From the NCBI GenBank assembly GCA_013350335.1, contig CM023542.1, forward strand, positions 7,860,025 through 7,924,024: a stretch of 64,000 nt of DNA, in the 5' to 3' direction. This document shows positions 11,805-24,863 of this stretch, piece after piece; the stretch's first letter is position 1, and every line of letters starts with the position of its first letter. A program made the position numbers and the translations under genes. The DNA comes from Chimonanthus salicifolius. Lineage: Eukaryota; Streptophyta; Magnoliopsida; Laurales; Calycanthaceae. Under the pieces are notes generated by a model. That model did not search any database, was not told the DNA's origin, and saw only the letters and a list, made by a program, of their open reading frames with translations.

Positions 11805-12167
11805 ATGGGTATCTTGTGGTGGCAAACACAAACCATGACCGACATATCTGTTGGTGGCGGAGGAAGGGGAGGTGGAGGAGGAACCACCAATGCCGTCGTG
11901 GCTGCCATACCCGACCATCGGCGGTCCTGCTATTGCTTAAGGAGACTTTTGAGAAAGCTGAAGAAACATAGCAAGACGCTATGTTCAGCAACTAGACCGA
12001 CCACATTCCGTTGTCACTATGACCCTCAAAGCTACGCCCGGAACTTTGATTGCAGCGGCTACGAAGGCCCTTTTAGCGACGACTCCGATCGCTTCTTCAC
12101 ATTCTCGTCAAGGTTTGCAGCTCCATCAAGTGCCCCTCCGGTGCTGGCCATGACACGGACACATTAG
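11805..12167 (+). CDS. Small plant-specific protein with YDPxSYxxNFD and FSSRFA motifs (120 aa)
   Basis: A single unspliced frame of 120 codons starts at an ATG in good context (GAGAGATGGG). The protein has a Gly-rich stretch at about 18-26 and a basic segment with RRLLRKLKKHSK at about 45-56. Next come CHYDPQSYARNFDCSGYEG and an acidic tail that ends in FFTFSSRFAAPSS. The YDPxSYxxNFD and FSSRFA pair marks a family of short, uncharacterised plant proteins, some labelled stress-induced; the biochemical role is not known. A TATA-like TTTATTTATAG lies near 11720 and a GA-rich leader just before the start. There is no signal peptide or membrane segment; the basic patch could favour nuclear or membrane association, which is inference. 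Confidence 0.7.
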   Translation: MGILWWQTQTMTDISVGGGGRGGGGGTTNAVVAAIPDHRRSCYCLRRLLRKLKKHSKTLCSATRPTTFRCHYDPQSYARNFDCSGYEGPFSDDSDRFFTFSSRFAAPSSAPPVLAMTRTH

Positions 12168-12381
12168 AAGACATAGTAACATTAGCAACATTTTTTTTTT
12201 GTTGGAAAATTTGATGTTGGGTTGCCACGAAGTAAATATTTTAGTGAAGAGAAGTAATGTTTTTAATACAGTAGCAATTAGATTGTATGTTTGTATTCGT
12301 TTGCTTTTTTTTTTTCTTATTGGTTTCAATGAGAAACTATGGTGGGGAAGTGATGATTTCTCAATGAATATTTACTTTCAG

Positions 12382-12606
12382 GACTGTAATTCTAATCCAA
12401 AAGACTTTGAAGAGGGCTAGTCTCATATAAGTCTTCAATTTTTCTCCTCACAATCGATATGATACTCTCGTTCATATCTCAATAATCCTCTTCTAATGAC
12501 TCTAGGATAGATAGAACGTTACCACCCAACCCGTTTGACCAAGAGATCCCTGAATCCATAAGTTGTGGCTTGGAGACTTAACTTTGATACCACTGTTAGA
12601 ATTGAA
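12382..12606 (-). mobile_element. Partial TRIM, same family as 3021-3355
   Basis: One terminal repeat (about 12382-12483) shares CTAATCCAAAAGACT, CTCACAATCGATATGA and the TCTC/CTCA end with the complete copy. The internal segment then contains GTTGTGGCTTGGAGAC. It ends at TTTGATACCACTGTTAGAAT, which on the minus strand reads ATTCTAACAGTGGTATCAAA, an LTR end followed by a primer site. The second terminal repeat is missing or too worn to see. Confidence 0.6.
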
Positions 12607-13041
12607 AGGAGAGTGGGCCCATCCACAATCAGATCGTTTAAATTGTGGTTTTGATTTTATTTATGAGTATTTATCTGAAGTGGGACCATCTAAATAACAA
12701 TTTCTTACCATGTGATTGGCCCCCATTTTCTGTGGACTTAGTGGGATCTGCACTCTAGAACACGCTCATGAGTTTTTACTACTGTATTTACACAAGGCCT
12801 TCGCAATGCAACATTAAGAATGTCACATTGAATTTAGTTGAATAGTTTTCACTTTACGAGTTTACTAATTATCAAATGAAATCTCATTTTTCGGTCTTTC
12901 GCATTTTCTTTTATGCCAGTGCTAGGTCTAATGAATTCGTGCACGTGAGCAATGTTTTTAAAACCGCTCTAGAGCACCTGTGGTTCACCCGCGGTTCAAC
13001 CACGACGACAAGGAAAAAACCATTAAAAATAGAAAAGTTAT

Positions 13042-13222
13042 TTAGATACTTCACTTTTCTTTTAAGAGACACTTATTTCAAAATTTTATATAAAATTATC
13101 ATTTTACCTCTCAGTTTTGTATGGAGGAATATCTTTTTAAGAAAATTGAGGGGCAAAATAGTAATTTTGATATAAAATTTTGAAATTGAGTGTCTCTTGA
13201 AAGAAAAGTGGGGTGTCTTAAT
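13042..13222. mobile_element. Near-perfect foldback MITE (181 bp)
   Basis: The arms (about 13042-13115 and 13145-13222) are complementary over about 75 bp. For example, ACTTTTCTTTTAAGAGACAC on the left pairs with GTGTCTCTTGAAAGAAAAGT on the right, and TTTCAAAATTTTATAT pairs with ATAAAATTTTGAAA. The loop is short. No confident target duplication was found. Confidence 0.7.
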
Positions 13223-13467
13223 AGCCACCCAAAAATCCGAACAAACTTAACTGGTCAAAATTGTAGATTTGATTGGTTATGATAAAAAACCGTGAACCGT
13301 GACCCTTGAAAAATTGTTTCAAAAATTATAATTTTTTTGTAAATTTTTTTTTCAAAAAACTAATTCTTTTTTATTTTTCAAAAAAAATATTTTGTTTAAA
13401 ATTTTATTTCAACTCATCAATTAAATTTTAGTTAATAATTGAATATTATTTATAATATAATATTCAT

Positions 13468-13626
13468 GACATGAATTTTACCAAAGTTTACTACAGTTGA
13501 ACTTTATTTAACCCAACCTTTACTAAGAAATTCAATTCATGGGCTGACATGAATTTCACCGAATTTGACCATAGTTGAACTTTATTTTTAACCCAACCTT
13601 TCACTAAGAGATTCGATTCATGGGTT
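13468..13626 (+). repeat. Two-copy tandem repeat of about 80 bp
   Basis: GACATGAATTTTACC starts one unit and GACATGAATTTCACC the next, at 13468 and 13546. Both continue with AGTTGAACTTTATTT, AACCCAACCTTT, ACTAAGA and ATTCATGGG. Confidence 0.6.
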
Positions 13627-13785
13627 GATTTTTAAAACATTCCACAGTAGTGTTAAAAGGTTCATTTGAAATTTTGAAGTACATTTAAACAGTTTTTTTT
13701 TTTTTTTAAATGAGTGACCCTTTTTTTACCGACGTTAGATCAAAAAAGTTTCAGATTTGACTCTTCCAAAATAACCTAATATATA

Positions 13786-13938
13786 CTCCTTCTGTCTCAA
13801 AATACTTATCCTATTTCAAAATTTTTATTTTTTAAAAATAAAATAAATATAGTTTTAATTTAATATAAAAATAAAAGAATAAGAAAAGTAATTTGAGACA
13901 ATTTCAAAATTCATATAGAATAAGTATTTTAGAATGAG
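13786..13938. mobile_element. Stowaway-type MITE (worn)
   Basis: The sequence lies between TA dinucleotides (13784-13785 and 13939-13940). Its end CTCCTTCTGTCTCAAAATAC matches the inverted right end with GTATTTTAGAATGAG. CTCC(C/T)(T/C)C ends and TA duplication are typical of Stowaway. Confidence 0.65.
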
Positions 13939-13944
13939 TATTAG

Positions 13945-14835
13945 ATAAAAGTTAAAAAATCTCTTAACTCTTTCTCTTCCCAAACATATATCCAAACTCA
14001 TGGTGCACAAAACATGTATCCTCTTTTACATCTTTATCCATATACAAAAGAGAGAGAGTTCAGTGTACCCATCAAATAAATCTTAATCTATCACTCATCG
14101 AATATATGTAATTTATAAAAAAAAAAAGTAGAAATATTCATCTAAAAAGCTCAAAATTTATAAAAAAAAATTGATTTGAAAAAATTCAACGGCCCTTACT
14201 GCACCTTTATTGAAAAAAAAAACAAAACAGAAAGTTCGTATAACAAAAAGACTAAACAATAGAAAATCGATATTATATATAATTAGAGAATATTTGTGAA
14301 AAATGATAAAAATATAAAAGAAATTTATGATTAAATATAGTGAATAAAAATTAGCCTAAATATTTATATTAATATGTAAAAAAGAAATTACATAAAAAAA
14401 TTAAAGTAGAGAAAGAATTATTTACTATCAAATTTAACCATTGTTACTCATCCGAAGCACATGCTTGTTGCTAGTATTTTTTTAAAGCCTTGGTTTCAAC
14501 TATGACAAAAAAAATTGGCAAACTTTTTCTAGAACTCAAAACTTTTTTTTATGACGGATGAAATTACAGTAATTAGAAACTTTGGGAAGACCTGAGTATC
14601 AGAGTCCTCACTCCTTGAAACTATGGTTAAGAATTAGATTCAAAGGCTAAGAAACCCGTCTCATGAAGAGAGTCTTGAGCTCAATTCATGCTCAACTCAA
14701 TCGATCACTCTCTATAAACTTATCTATGTGTGTAGATTAAGAGGTTTACACGTACCCATGTTATAAAAAAGAAAAAAATAGATTCAATCATTAATAGAAC
14801 TGAAGCATATATGAGCAAGAGAGAGAGACAGAGCT
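13945..14835. other. AT-rich spacer downstream of the KUP gene
   Basis: No gene is visible. It should contain the 3' UTR and poly(A) region of the minus-strand KUP gene just left of 14840. A GAGAGAGAGACAGAG stretch near 14818-14832 lies in that 3' UTR. Confidence 0.4.
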
Positions 14836-14839
14836 TGAT

Positions 14840-17800
14840 TTAAACATAGAAAATCTGACCTACGTTCAAAAGACTTTCATGAGGTACGTTGAAAATGACA
14901 CTGTTTTCCCTGCAGATCTTCCTAAGAAATGCATATATGTAATCAACAGCAATTTTTTTAATAAAGATGGAATCCCTTCTTGCTCTAACTACAGTATTCC
15001 CAAGAATGTGTACCACCCCAGCATCTCTACAACTATTTAAGTACTCAATTTCATCTACCTCCGTTTGGCTGCTCGTCTGCCCTGAAGACCTCACCAAGCT
15101 ATTTGTCTGCAGAGCATATTTCACAGGCAAAATGGAGTCGCATGATGATTGTGACAGCTCTATATTGGACGAGGACGTGTTGTTGTCATCTGCTAATTTC
15201 TCCATTTGCTGCCCATATAGGCTATATTCATCTGAATCAGAACAACCTTCCATCATCGACTCCAGCCGGACGAACACCAAAAGGTTGTCAAAGAGCATCC
15301 TCTCAAAATTCTCATCCTTCTTGTGAAGATCCCTGTAGCCGTATCTAGCGACACAGCGGAACATGTGGTAGTTCTTTGGTCCAATCCGTTTGACAAGAAA
15401 TCTTTCATCGAGAGGCACAGTGTAGACGGGAAGGTACTTGACACAGACGAAAACAACAACAGAATGGATAGCAGGGAGATTGGTTATGAAGTGTGAGAAA
15501 TATGAGGAACCCCACCTGCTAACTCAGTATATACAAGACCAATTCCAGGGACTCGGACCAGACCTAGGCTAGGACCAAGCCCCAGTATCCATGCCATTGA
15601 AACCTTACTGTGCATCTCAAATTCGTATCGCTTCACTGTCCCGTAATGCCAGACGTACATGATAACGAGAAATGCTGCAGCTATGACAAGAGGGACCCAG
15701 CCTCCTTGGTCTATCTTAAAAAGTACAGCTGACAAGTATGTGAGCTCCACAGCCAGTGATAGGATGGTGAAGATTAAAACCAGAATCCAATGGCTCCGCC
15801 AAACCAGTAACATGATTAGGATCATCAGGAATGTAGTCACTAACATAACTATCACAACTGCTGTTCCTGTTCCATGATATGAGAGGCATATTACAAGGTT
15901 ATTTGTTATTTAAGAAGAAAAATGGGATGAAATTTAAGCATAAAAAATAGAGCGAAGCTAAAATTACAATTTAGAACACAAAACTGTGTTTGGATGGGGA
16001 GAAGTAGGGAGACTTCTCTTGGAGAAATCCAACTTCTCCTGTTTGGATCCATTCTCCAAGAGAAAGTGGGGCCCCATAAACAGTGAATCTGAGAAGATGG
16101 GTAGAAGTTCTACTACCGCTAGAGAACCTCCTACTTTAAGTTCTCCTCGTCCAAAAACAACTTTAACAAACCATGTAAAATTTTCTTGAGTGCAGATTAA
16201 TGGAGCAAAAGTAGGTACATCAGCAGAGAACTAGATATAGACAACAGATTATTCCCCTAGGGGAGTTTATTTTTATCATTTTTGAAAATTAACAGTAATT
16301 ATTAATGGGGAACCTGATTGCATACATTACCCAGATGTCAAAAGAGAGTGGACAATCAAGAGCCTGGAAGCATCAAAAGGACTGACTACATACCATCTCT
16401 CCACGTAATTCTACATTTTATATGTCACTCTACAAGCTTAGAAAACAACACTTGCCACTCCCTACACGAATCTGAGTCTGATGCTTTAACTCTTGTGACT
16501 TTGAGAATTCACTAAATCACCCTTGATGCGATTCAAGCACAGAGGTTCCAGTCCTTGCTTCTAGAATTTTTTCTTGTTTCTCTCCTTACCTGTCATCCAT
16601 GCAATGGCAGGTGGTACAAGCTCCATAATAATGGATGGTGCCAGCCTCTCACCCATCCATAAGGATTTTGAGATGACCCAAGGCGTGGAAAAAGTTAAAA
16701 AAAAAAAAAAGGCCAGCCAAATGGGGCTATGAAGGGGCAACACATAATGAATGATCCACAGATTCCTCACCAACAAAGAAAAAACATTGGGCAAGTCTCT
16801 CGGTCTCTCTCTCTCCCTCTAGGTTATCTAAGGTCAAAGTTTCATTTAAATCCTTGAATTATGTATGGTTCCATACAGGTTTGTGAGGAAAATATGATGT
16901 GGATTTAGGCATGATAACAAGAACAGAGATTTGCCCATATATAGTCACATCAGGATCCTTTCCCTAAATTCTCTTATCTACTTCCCCTCCTGATAGGTGC
17001 CTATCAATTTTTTCATGGAGAGCTTCCAGTTGTTTTAACTTCCAGTTTCATTAAAATTCTTATTCCAAAACCCCTAAACTAGCCCACCTCAATACCCCAA
17101 AAGAATTCAAAACTCATAACAGGTCCCTTCTTTTGCAAAGATGGGGAATGTGATCTTGGATAGCAAGATTGCAAGCATGGTTCCCCTACCCACTTCTCCT
17201 CATAAGAGTTTTTTTTTTTTTTCACAAAGATGAGCAATGTAATCTTGGGTAGCAAGATTGTATGAGTGGTTGACCTACCCACTTCAACATACTCCTCGTA
17301 AGAGTTCGTTTTTTTTGCAAAGATGGGGAATGTATTCTTGGATAGCAAGATTGTAAGCATGGTTCACCTACCCACATATCCTCCCAATATGATCCTCCCC
17401 CACCACCCACAGAAAAATTACTGTACTAATCAATCGCCCTCCCCCGACGTTCTCAAGGTTTAGTATCTTCAAAATCTCTCTCCATATTATTTATCCTCCC
17501 CTATTGCTCACAACCTTTGGATGCGACATTCTATTTTTTTTCATCATCAGCAGGTGTGAGTCATTGTCAGTGGGCCATGTTTCATTAGTCTGTAAGGAAG
17601 ACCAGACCCGAATAACTCCCTCGTGGAACCTATGATGGGTAGATCCTCCAATTCACTTGAGGTGCTTATGATGGATATGACATGAATGGGCATGGAATCA
17701 ACATTGAATATGGCTCAACGGTTCATGGAATTCATATATTCAAAAATAATTCTGAGAAATATTTAAAGCATCATCACCAACCATTTTTACATCTATTTGG

Positions 17801-20800
17801 GTCAGCTGTTTGAGTTCTACATCTTTTTTTTTTTTTTTAAATGTCTATAAAAAAAAAAACCATAGTCTCCATCATTCCATTCTCTTATCATGTCATTCAT
17901 CCTATCTGGATCTTTAATGGTTTCCTCCAACCCCTGCCATATGTAACATTTCAGTTCTTAGAAGAATAAGCTCATAGCATCTTAATCAACCTTTTTTTTC
18001 CATCTTTTCATCTCTTAGAGCAAATATTAAGATTCTACAAATGCAATCATTTCTAATTCTATTTTTTGATGTTACTGTTCATCCCTCTTAGCATACACAT
18101 CTTTGTACTCTACTCTATCAATTTGTCTTTTTCTATTGGCGAAGCTTCCACTCCATATTACATTGTTGGTCTAGCTTTCATCTTATAGAATCAGCTTTTT
18201 AAATGAGTACTCTCTCATAGCTCAAAACTCCATTGCCTTGCCTACATTTAGCCCACCCAACACCATCCTACAACTATATATTCAAATAAGATTTTCCCTT
18301 GGCTCTATTGTTCCACCCAAGCATCTAAATTACCATGTTGTTGTTCTAAACTATTTTCCAATTTTAATCATGTTACAGACTAAAGATTGTGGGTTCAAGT
18401 CCCATGGGCATTGATAGGCAATCGGCTCATGGAAACAGTTTGTTAAATCCAAATAAGGACAACTCCAAATTGTTGGGAAAAATGACGCAAATGATGATGA
18501 TGATGATGATGATCCTACCTACTTCATGACCACTAAAATTATACTCCCATCTATTTCGTCATTATTCAACTAATCTTCCAAGTTGTTTGTCTCCGTAACT
18601 TTCCTCCACATTGGAGTTCATTCTTTAATCGACATCCCATTTCAATAGTTATTACTATATCATCCACAAACATCATCCTCAATGAACATTTGACATTAAG
18701 CCATTCATAATCCAATAAATAAATAAGGGCTCAAAGCATACTATCGGTGAAACCAATTCGAAATGAGAACTCCTCTGTTTCTCTGCTTAGGATTCTTAAC
18801 TTTTTGTTTCTTATTTGTTCATATCTTCCACAATTGCAATATATACATCAGAGATGCCTTTCCTTTTCATTGTTTCTGAGTTAATTTCCTGAGGACCCTA
18901 TCATATGGCTTTTCTAAGTCAATAAAGCCATTTATAATTTTTTCCCTAACTATATAGTGAAGTAGTACAAAAGCTGTCCTTTGGATGCATTTGGGCTCTC
19001 GATTGGCCACTCTATCTTCGGATAGCTGGGCCATCTATACAATCACGTACTCATTAATAATTTAGTTAGTTCTAAAAACAAAAGAGAAAAAGAAAACAAA
19101 AATGGAAAAAGAAAAGCACTACTTTTTTTTTTTGTTGGATTTCACTTCACCAAGACTCGAGCCCAACCCAAAGGCTTTGAAGCCTTCGAACTTCGAAGTC
19201 GCATCCATACGGGCAGCGAGTATCGGTAAGAAAACCACTACTTAGCAGATATTGGACAAGAACATGTACGCTATAGCACAACCGATAAGGGCTCATTGTT
19301 GCTGCCTAAAGGTTGTGGATTCAAGCCTCATAGGCATCAAATAGGTAATTGGCCCATGGAAAACAATATGACATCCAAATATAAATGCCAAGACCAGATT
19401 GATGGGATAAATGGTTAGAAGATGAAGATGACTTCTTAGCTGATGTTCTACTTGAGAATAATAACACAACCTCCTCTTCCTATATGGAGAGGACACAATC
19501 TAAAAATAAAGAGATGATAGAACAAGTGAACAACAGATATGGTCAGGTGTTCTCATACTTTAGAAACTCAAAAAACCTCAGACGAGTCTGTCTAAGTTGA
19601 CTTGACTCGATAGAATTTTGAGTCAAGCAAGTCAATGAGTTTTACTAAGTTTTTTGAGTTGAGTCAAAAAACTCAACCAAGTTACTCGACTCGATAAGAT
19701 TTCAAGTCTAGTCTGAGTTTCGAGCTTTTTGAACTATGGTTGTTCTGCTCCACCCAAATGTTGTAGACTGGGTAATTATTTGTTTTGTCACAATATTCAA
19801 ACCATTTCCAACTGGGCATGCTTATGCATTTTAACTAAATTGTGTACAAATGCTTCTTTATCTACAACAAATTCAGCCTTGGATAACCTCTCTCTCTCTC
19901 TCTCAGTACAAAAGGAGGCTGCCCATAGAGGATATTGACATATACATTCTGTAAAAAATTTGTTACAGAATAACATGAAACACCAAAGAGTAAGAATGTG
20001 ATAATATAAAACAAACTCACCATAAGCATTCCCAATCTGACTAGTGTTCCTGAACCCAGCAGTAACAATAATGCAAAGAATCATAAGAACCCAATTGATA
20101 TCTGGTATGTATATCTGACCAAGGAACTTCTTTGATGTATGGACGACCTTGACCCTTGGAAAACAGCCAAGAGCAAGAGCTTGTTTGATTATTGAAAAGG
20201 TTGCCGATATTGTGGCTTGACTGGCAACGATTGCAGCTGCTGTTGCAACAATGAACATGGGCCAGTATATACCAGCTGCAAAGGAATGTCAAGTGTCAAC
20301 AGCAATAGAATATGATTGTTTGTGCCAACAAAGGGCTAAACAAGGACAGACCTGGAATAGAGCGATAGAATGAATCAACCACATGCTGCTGGTTATTTAT
20401 AAGATAAGCTGCTTGTCCTGTATACGCCAATAGGAGGCAGGGGAATACGACTATAGTGAAAGCTATCTGCAAAAGAGAAGAGCATGATTTGGATAACAAA
20501 GGAGATACAGTAACAAGAAAAAAAATGTTAAATGCACATGCAATGGGAAAGGCAGTTACACTTCAGAAACAGGTGATCCCAACCATGGATGTGCCACAAG
20601 CTCTTAAACATGCCACTCAGATGAGTGACCAATTGAACATTCACCAAGTGTCTTTTCCAGTGAATGTCAACAGCTACTTTGGTTCCTAACTGTCCCGTCT
20701 CCAAATGGTTAGAATCACCTACATAGGGTTTCTCTGGCCTATGCATTTTCTTACATGCAACGTGCCTATCCCTTGCCCAAGATGCAGAATGATAACATGT

Positions 20801-23800
20801 TTGGGTGATTCCAAGGTGAATCCTTCTGGTACTTGACATGCAATTTACCTGGACAGCTGATACAGGAAAGTGGGACAGGTCTGCAAAAAGTGCTTCTGTT
20901 CCTGCAATGACCAAATTCTTAAGCAATATTTGATTTTTATCATGATGATTCAAAGATGGGTTCACAAGGAAAATATTACATCCTTAAGATATGATGTTCA
21001 TGATACTTGGCAAGGTATGGTCACATGGGGAATCACATGCATGTTCAACTGTACAGACAGCATGCACCTACCTCCTACTAAACCAAAGTATCACATAATC
21101 CTTAATCTTAAAAGCAGCTGACCTGTGATGCTAAGCAGAATCCCTCCGAGGGAGGTCCACCTCTCTCTCCCTCCTCGTTTGAAATACCGGTATATGTACA
21201 CTGGAGAAAAAGCTTTCAGAACTGAACTATCATATTTCCATATATTGAGAGCTCCAACACCACCAATTAAAAGAAACCAGACGAGGACTATAGGTGCAAA
21301 AAGCCATCCAACTCTATCCGTGCCATAGTGTTGCATGCTAAACAAACCAACCAATATGAATAGGGCAACGACGACTACTATGTCTGAAACATTGAAATAA
21401 AAAAGCAATGAGTCTCACAGAACCAGAACCTAAGAAAGAAGAAAGGTAAAAGGTCATGTACAATCATGCATTTCAATGCAATCATACTTACGTTCTCATT
21501 GATTGAGGTAGGAGATAAGTTCTGAAAAGTTATACTCCCTCCGTCCAATTTTAGTTGTCCCATATTAAAATTTTGATTTTTTTAGTGAAGAGCTCTCAAA
21601 AGGCTTATGAACTTCTCTCCAAGAGTAGATAGATAGAGAGAGAATTAAAATGACAATATCAGACAACTATTTTGGGACAGTCCCAAAATGCATATCAAAC
21701 AACTAAATTGGGACAGAGGGAGTATATTTTTTTATATCTCTTGCTTTCTTTATTTCTTACTTCTTTAGGATTTTGCCGAGATACATATGACTTAGATACA
21801 AAGAGGGAAGCCACTATACAGTGAGGCTAAGTACTCAAAAGGCACACATACAAAGACACAAAAAACCAGCCAAATCTGTGGTGTGCCCCTCCACCCACAC
21901 AAACACACATTAAAAAAATACGACCACACCCACATTTCTATCAATGCATTCTCCATGATTCGTTGGCATCCAAACAAGGCCCCATGGTGGGGTTGTAGTC
22001 TACACCCCATTATGTAGGGTAATGGATTGCTTCTATATGTTGTGTGTGAGCATGCATGCGTCCACAAGTTTGCATGTGGGTGTATGACAAATGATCCCTT
22101 AAACACAGGATGTTGGTTAAATAGACCGCAAACCAAACTGTGGCCCACCTAGGCCCCATATACTCTGCAAACCCTCCTCAAGCCCATAGAAGAGGTTGGG
22201 AAGGGACACGAGACTCTATGTAGAAAATTTTCTTCAGGTAATTGCCATATAAATTTGCTATCATCAAAGATGATGGGTTCGTCTGAGTGTATAGCTCATA
22301 CATTGATATTTTCAAAAAATCCCCAACAAACTTCAATCGTACATTATTGGGTGAAACCAATTCTTTCAGAATGAAATCAAGGTTAGAATTGTTTTACCAC
22401 AAACCAGTTCAACCAGTTAGTTCAATGACTCTAATCAGATCAGACCAGAGAATGAAAAGCATAGATACATAAATGCATACATACATACATGGGAGGTCAT
22501 TCTAAGACATGCCATGTCAGAGTGCAAAGTCACATTGTAACATGGCCAGAAGGATAGAAAGATATAAAATCTTGTGGAGTATGAGACTATCTAAAGTGGC
22601 CTATAATATCGTCTTTTACCCTTGATTATTCAGCTTTGAAGTAAAATCATTGGATGAGATTTTACTTTTGTTACTTGATCCAACGGTGAGAGTTTGTTGG
22701 ACAAGTTTTGCCCCATACTAGATCTGAATTCAGATGATAGTGATGTTTGTATTTTTTTGGGTTGATAATTATGTGGACTCCCACCTAAAGATTGTAAAGC
22801 TGGGTGAGATTCTCACCCAACTTCATTGTAGATTTACCTTATATATGAAATTCCATTAAAAAAATGCCTTCCAAGACAGGTTTGTTGTAGACTTCAAATA
22901 ATATATACTCCCATTCAAAAAGTAATGCAATCTATAGCTCCATACAGTATATGAGCACCGTACTGTAACCAAAACACCATTCAATATAGTTTGTTGACAT
23001 ATAGTGAACACAGAAGCTCAGGCTATGCACTGTTATGCTGGGAGTACAACACAATGGATATTCTTTTTTGCCAAGTGTACTTCTGCTCATAAGGTGTGGA
23101 GTTGGTTCTTAGCAGCTTCTAATATGTGTGAGCTCCATGTGGGGGTCACCTGTAAACATTGTGGTTTTTCAATTTTGGGGAGGGGAGAGGGGCAGGAGAG
23201 GGGCGAGAGGTTTATGCATGGATCAAGCATACAACAAAAATTAGGGTGATTGGGTAATTCTAACTTGATTTATGAAGCTCAGTATTCAACAGTAAATATG
23301 CATGCAAAGAAAGGAGCAGAGTGTACAACAAAATCAGTCTGATTTGATCCTTTTAGGTTTAATTTATAAAGTTCCAAAGATCAACAGTGAAAATGCATGC
23401 AAAAAATGGCTGCTAACAATTACAAGGATGTAATGGGTCTGAGCAAGATGTGAAGGAGTAAGCCCCATGTGGGAGCAGATGCTCCAAGTTGAGACGTGGT
23501 ATGGTTTTCACTGAAATTTACAATTCATGCATTCATGTACATATTAATGTGTAATATGTAGAATTGTTCTTAACCAGACCAGTGAAACTGCTGGCTTCAC
23601 TAGTTTTGAATATGATTCCATTAATTGTGAAATTGATGTCCAATTTGTCATGCAATGTCGTACATCCAACGAATAACATTACCATCCATAATTTCAAGAG
23701 AGGGACATACCATTGCTCATCTGAGGATGGTCTACCTTGATCCCACCTGCAGCTGAAAGAACTTTGGGAAAACAGTGCTGGCTCAGCTTCTATAACAAAA

Positions 23801-24791
23801 ATGAATATATATATATATCTCTGTGTGTGTGTGTGTGTGTGTGTATCTGTGTGTGTGTGTGTGTGTGTGTGTTATATATCTCTCTGTGTGTGTGTGTGTG
23901 TGTGTTATATATATCTGTGTGTGTGTGTGTGTGTGTGTTATATATATCTGTGTGTGTGTGTATCTCTGTGTGTGTGTGTTATATATATATCTGTGTGTGT
24001 GTGTGTGCGTGTGGGTGCGTGCGCGTGCGCGTGCGCGTGCGCGTGTGTCTCTGCGTGCGTGCGTGCGTGCGTGCGTGTGGCACAATCCAATAAACCCAGG
24101 TGTAGTAGGAAAAAACTACACCCTACTTTTGGACCAATTGTAAGTGCCCACGTCATTCACATCACGTGGGTGCTATCACCTTTTTCAATGTAACTTCTCA
24201 AAGTATTTTATTCTTTTGTGTGATATGGAATGAGGTGTTTACTGCACCCGAGTTTATTGGAGTTTTTGCCTAAATGAACATCATACTTGTATAGAACACA
24301 TGAAAAAAAATAGATGTTACAACAAAATGAAACGTAAGAGTAAAAAAAGAATCTAAATGCAAAATTTAAGAAGGATTTATTTCCTCTCAAGTGAGAGAGA
24401 GAGAGAGAGAGAGAGGTCATAACATGTAACTAGTATCATTATACCAGACAGCCTACTGAAACATGAAAACGTACAAATGATCCTTATAAATAACATGTTA
24501 TCGATACATGGGAAAAAGTATGTTGAATGCATGCGTGGACCCTTTTCACTTCTCACAAATTTCACTCCAATTGGAGATACTCAGATGCATGCCAATTCAT
24601 GCAACGGGAAGATGTGATCCAATGATTTCGCATCATGAAAAATGACACCATTTTGTACAGATGCATCATCAATTTAACCTCCATGAACAATTAACAGATT
24701 ATGGCCATTATTTCACTTTGATTTAAGTGATATTTGATATTTAATGTCACTGCTATTCAAGGGTGCCACCTAGCAAATTGAAGGTTACATC

Positions 24792-24863
<72 letters not shown>

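Larger units (their letters stand above)
12950..13642. mobile_element. hAT-like MITE with a nested foldback element
   Basis: The left end CAATGTTTTTAAAACCGC and the right end TTTTTAAAACATTC are inverted repeats. Flanking 8-mers cacgtgag and cacagtag match at only five positions, so the target duplication is weak. Words around GGTTCAACC and GTGAACC recur inside. A separate palindromic element (13042-13222) and a two-copy tandem repeat (13468-13626) lie within it. Its ends resemble those of 42777-43156. Confidence 0.5.

Noticed and set aside
23737..24193. Long overlapping open frames on both strands rich in Val/Cys or Thr/His
   Set aside because: They are translations of GT/AC microsatellite repeats in several phases, not genes.
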